Assembly (NCBI RefSeq): GCF_900104485.1
Contig: NZ_FMXQ01000002.1
Location: 248,001-312,000, forward strand
DNA: 64,000 nt
Direction of reading: 5' to 3'
Source of the DNA: Bauldia litoralis
GTDB taxonomy: Bacteria; Pseudomonadota; Alphaproteobacteria; Rhizobiales; Kaistiaceae
Both the position numbers and the translations under genes were made by a program. A model generated the notes under the pieces. The model saw only the letters and a list, made by a program, of their open reading frames with translations. It had not been told where the DNA came from and ran no database searches. Of the stretch, positions 63,559 to 64,000 are shown in pieces (the first letter of the stretch is position 1; each line of letters begins with the position of its first letter).

Positions 63559-64000
63559 CTACTGCGGAATCTCGCCGTCGATGCCCTTGATGTAGTAGTT
63601 CATGCCGAGGAGCGCGCCGTCGTCGAGGACCTCGCCCTCGCCGATCACCTCGGTGCCGTCCTGCTTGAAGATCGGACCGGTGAAGGGGTGGAACTCGCCC
63701 GCGATGATCGCCGCCTCGGTGGCTTCGGCTTCCGCGGCAACGTCGTCCGGCAGGTTGGTGTAGTCGGACATCAGCACGGTGCCCTCCTTTAACCCGTCCC
63801 AGCTCGCCTCGCTCTTCCAGGTGCCGTCGAGGACATCCTGGATGCGCCGGACGTAGTAGGGACCCCAGTTGTCGACGATGGCGGTGTACTGGGCCTTCGG
63901 CGCGAAGTCGTACATGTCATGGGCCTGGCCGAAGCCGTGCAGCCCCCGCTCCTGCGCGATCTGCAGCGGCGCCGGCGAGTCGGTGTGCTGGACGATGATG
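63559..64000 (-). CDS. BMP-family ABC transporter substrate-binding protein (C-terminal fragment)
   Basis: The gene enters from beyond the window; the last ~147 residues are seen. The fragment reads IIVQHTDSPAPLQIAQERG, then YTAIVDNWGPYYVRRIQDVL and ends DGEIPQ, all matching the C-terminal half of Bmp/Med-family periplasmic binding proteins. These bind nucleosides or purines. Its position beside urate genes suggests purine uptake. The rest of the ABC system (permeases, ATPase) would lie outside the window. Confidence 0.9.
   Translation of the reverse strand, partial: IIVQHTDSPAPLQIAQERGLHGFGQAHDMYDFAPKAQYTAIVDNWGPYYVRRIQDVLDGTWKSEASWDGLKEGTVLMSDYTNLPDDVAAEAEATEAAIIAGEFHPFTGPIFKQDGTEVIGEGEVLDDGALLGMNYYIKGIDGEIPQ

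Overview
The window is about 64 kb of GC-rich chromosomal DNA from an alphaproteobacterium, most likely of the order Hyphomicrobiales (Rhizobiales). The evidence is gene order: ntrB-ntrC-ntrY-ntrX-trkA-trkH-hfq-hflX-mazG, followed on the other strand by rlpA-dacF-tmk-holB-metG-tatD and a metallo-hydrolase, both typical of that group. No transposase, integrase, phage gene, plasmid gene, rRNA or CRISPR array is visible. Coding density is high and no gene-free stretch exceeds 300 bases. The largest gap, 31435-31694, holds only the leader of the membrane-protein gene and the tRNA upstream region.

Layout. 1-11053 (+): nitrogen two-component systems NtrBC and NtrYX, the TrkAH potassium uptake system, a D-amino-acid aminotransferase, the RNA chaperone Hfq and the GTPase HflX. 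11067-19389 (-): MazG and a housekeeping block for cell-wall maturation, dTMP synthesis, DNA replication and tRNA charging. 19604-31434 (-): an accessory block with a CHASE2 adenylate cyclase, a 2110-residue RTX repeat protein, a FecR-domain protein, a TPR plus beta-barrel outer-membrane protein and a two-span membrane protein. 31695-33842 (+): tRNA-Ser(UGA) and a secreted RTX lipase-like protein. 33882-36144 (-): a 55-residue membrane protein, an AraC regulator and a PIG-L deacetylase.

36295-42589 (-): a MoxR/DUF58/DUF4381/VWA/VWA-TPR/BatD ('Bat') operon linked by ATGA overlaps, whose moxR gene carries an apparent frameshift. 42703-47746 (-): two close paralogous sulfatases flanking an alkaline-phosphatase-superfamily enzyme, divergent from an AraC regulator. 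An FNR-type box lies upstream of the phosphatase. 47864-52402 (+): that regulator, a UMF1-type MFS transporter and an octaheme cytochrome c with a C-terminal TPR region.

52446-56948 (-): an unrecognised protein, an L,D-transpeptidase and a complete TRAP transporter. 57150-59365 (-): a MarR regulator translationally coupled to a ThDP-dependent enzyme. 59490-64000 (-): an SMP-30 lactonase, then purine (urate) catabolism: an M20 amidohydrolase (allantoate type), OHCU decarboxylase UraD, urate hydroxylase PuuD and, behind a strong terminator, the C-terminus of a BMP-family ABC substrate-binding protein.

The best candidate for an undescribed system is the RTX / FecR / TPR-barrel / CHASE2 cyclase block. 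It combines a giant surface repeat protein, a periplasmic FecR-domain protein, an outer-membrane barrel and a transmembrane cAMP-forming receptor in one transcriptional direction. Function was inferred only from motifs read in the sequence; no database search was run.
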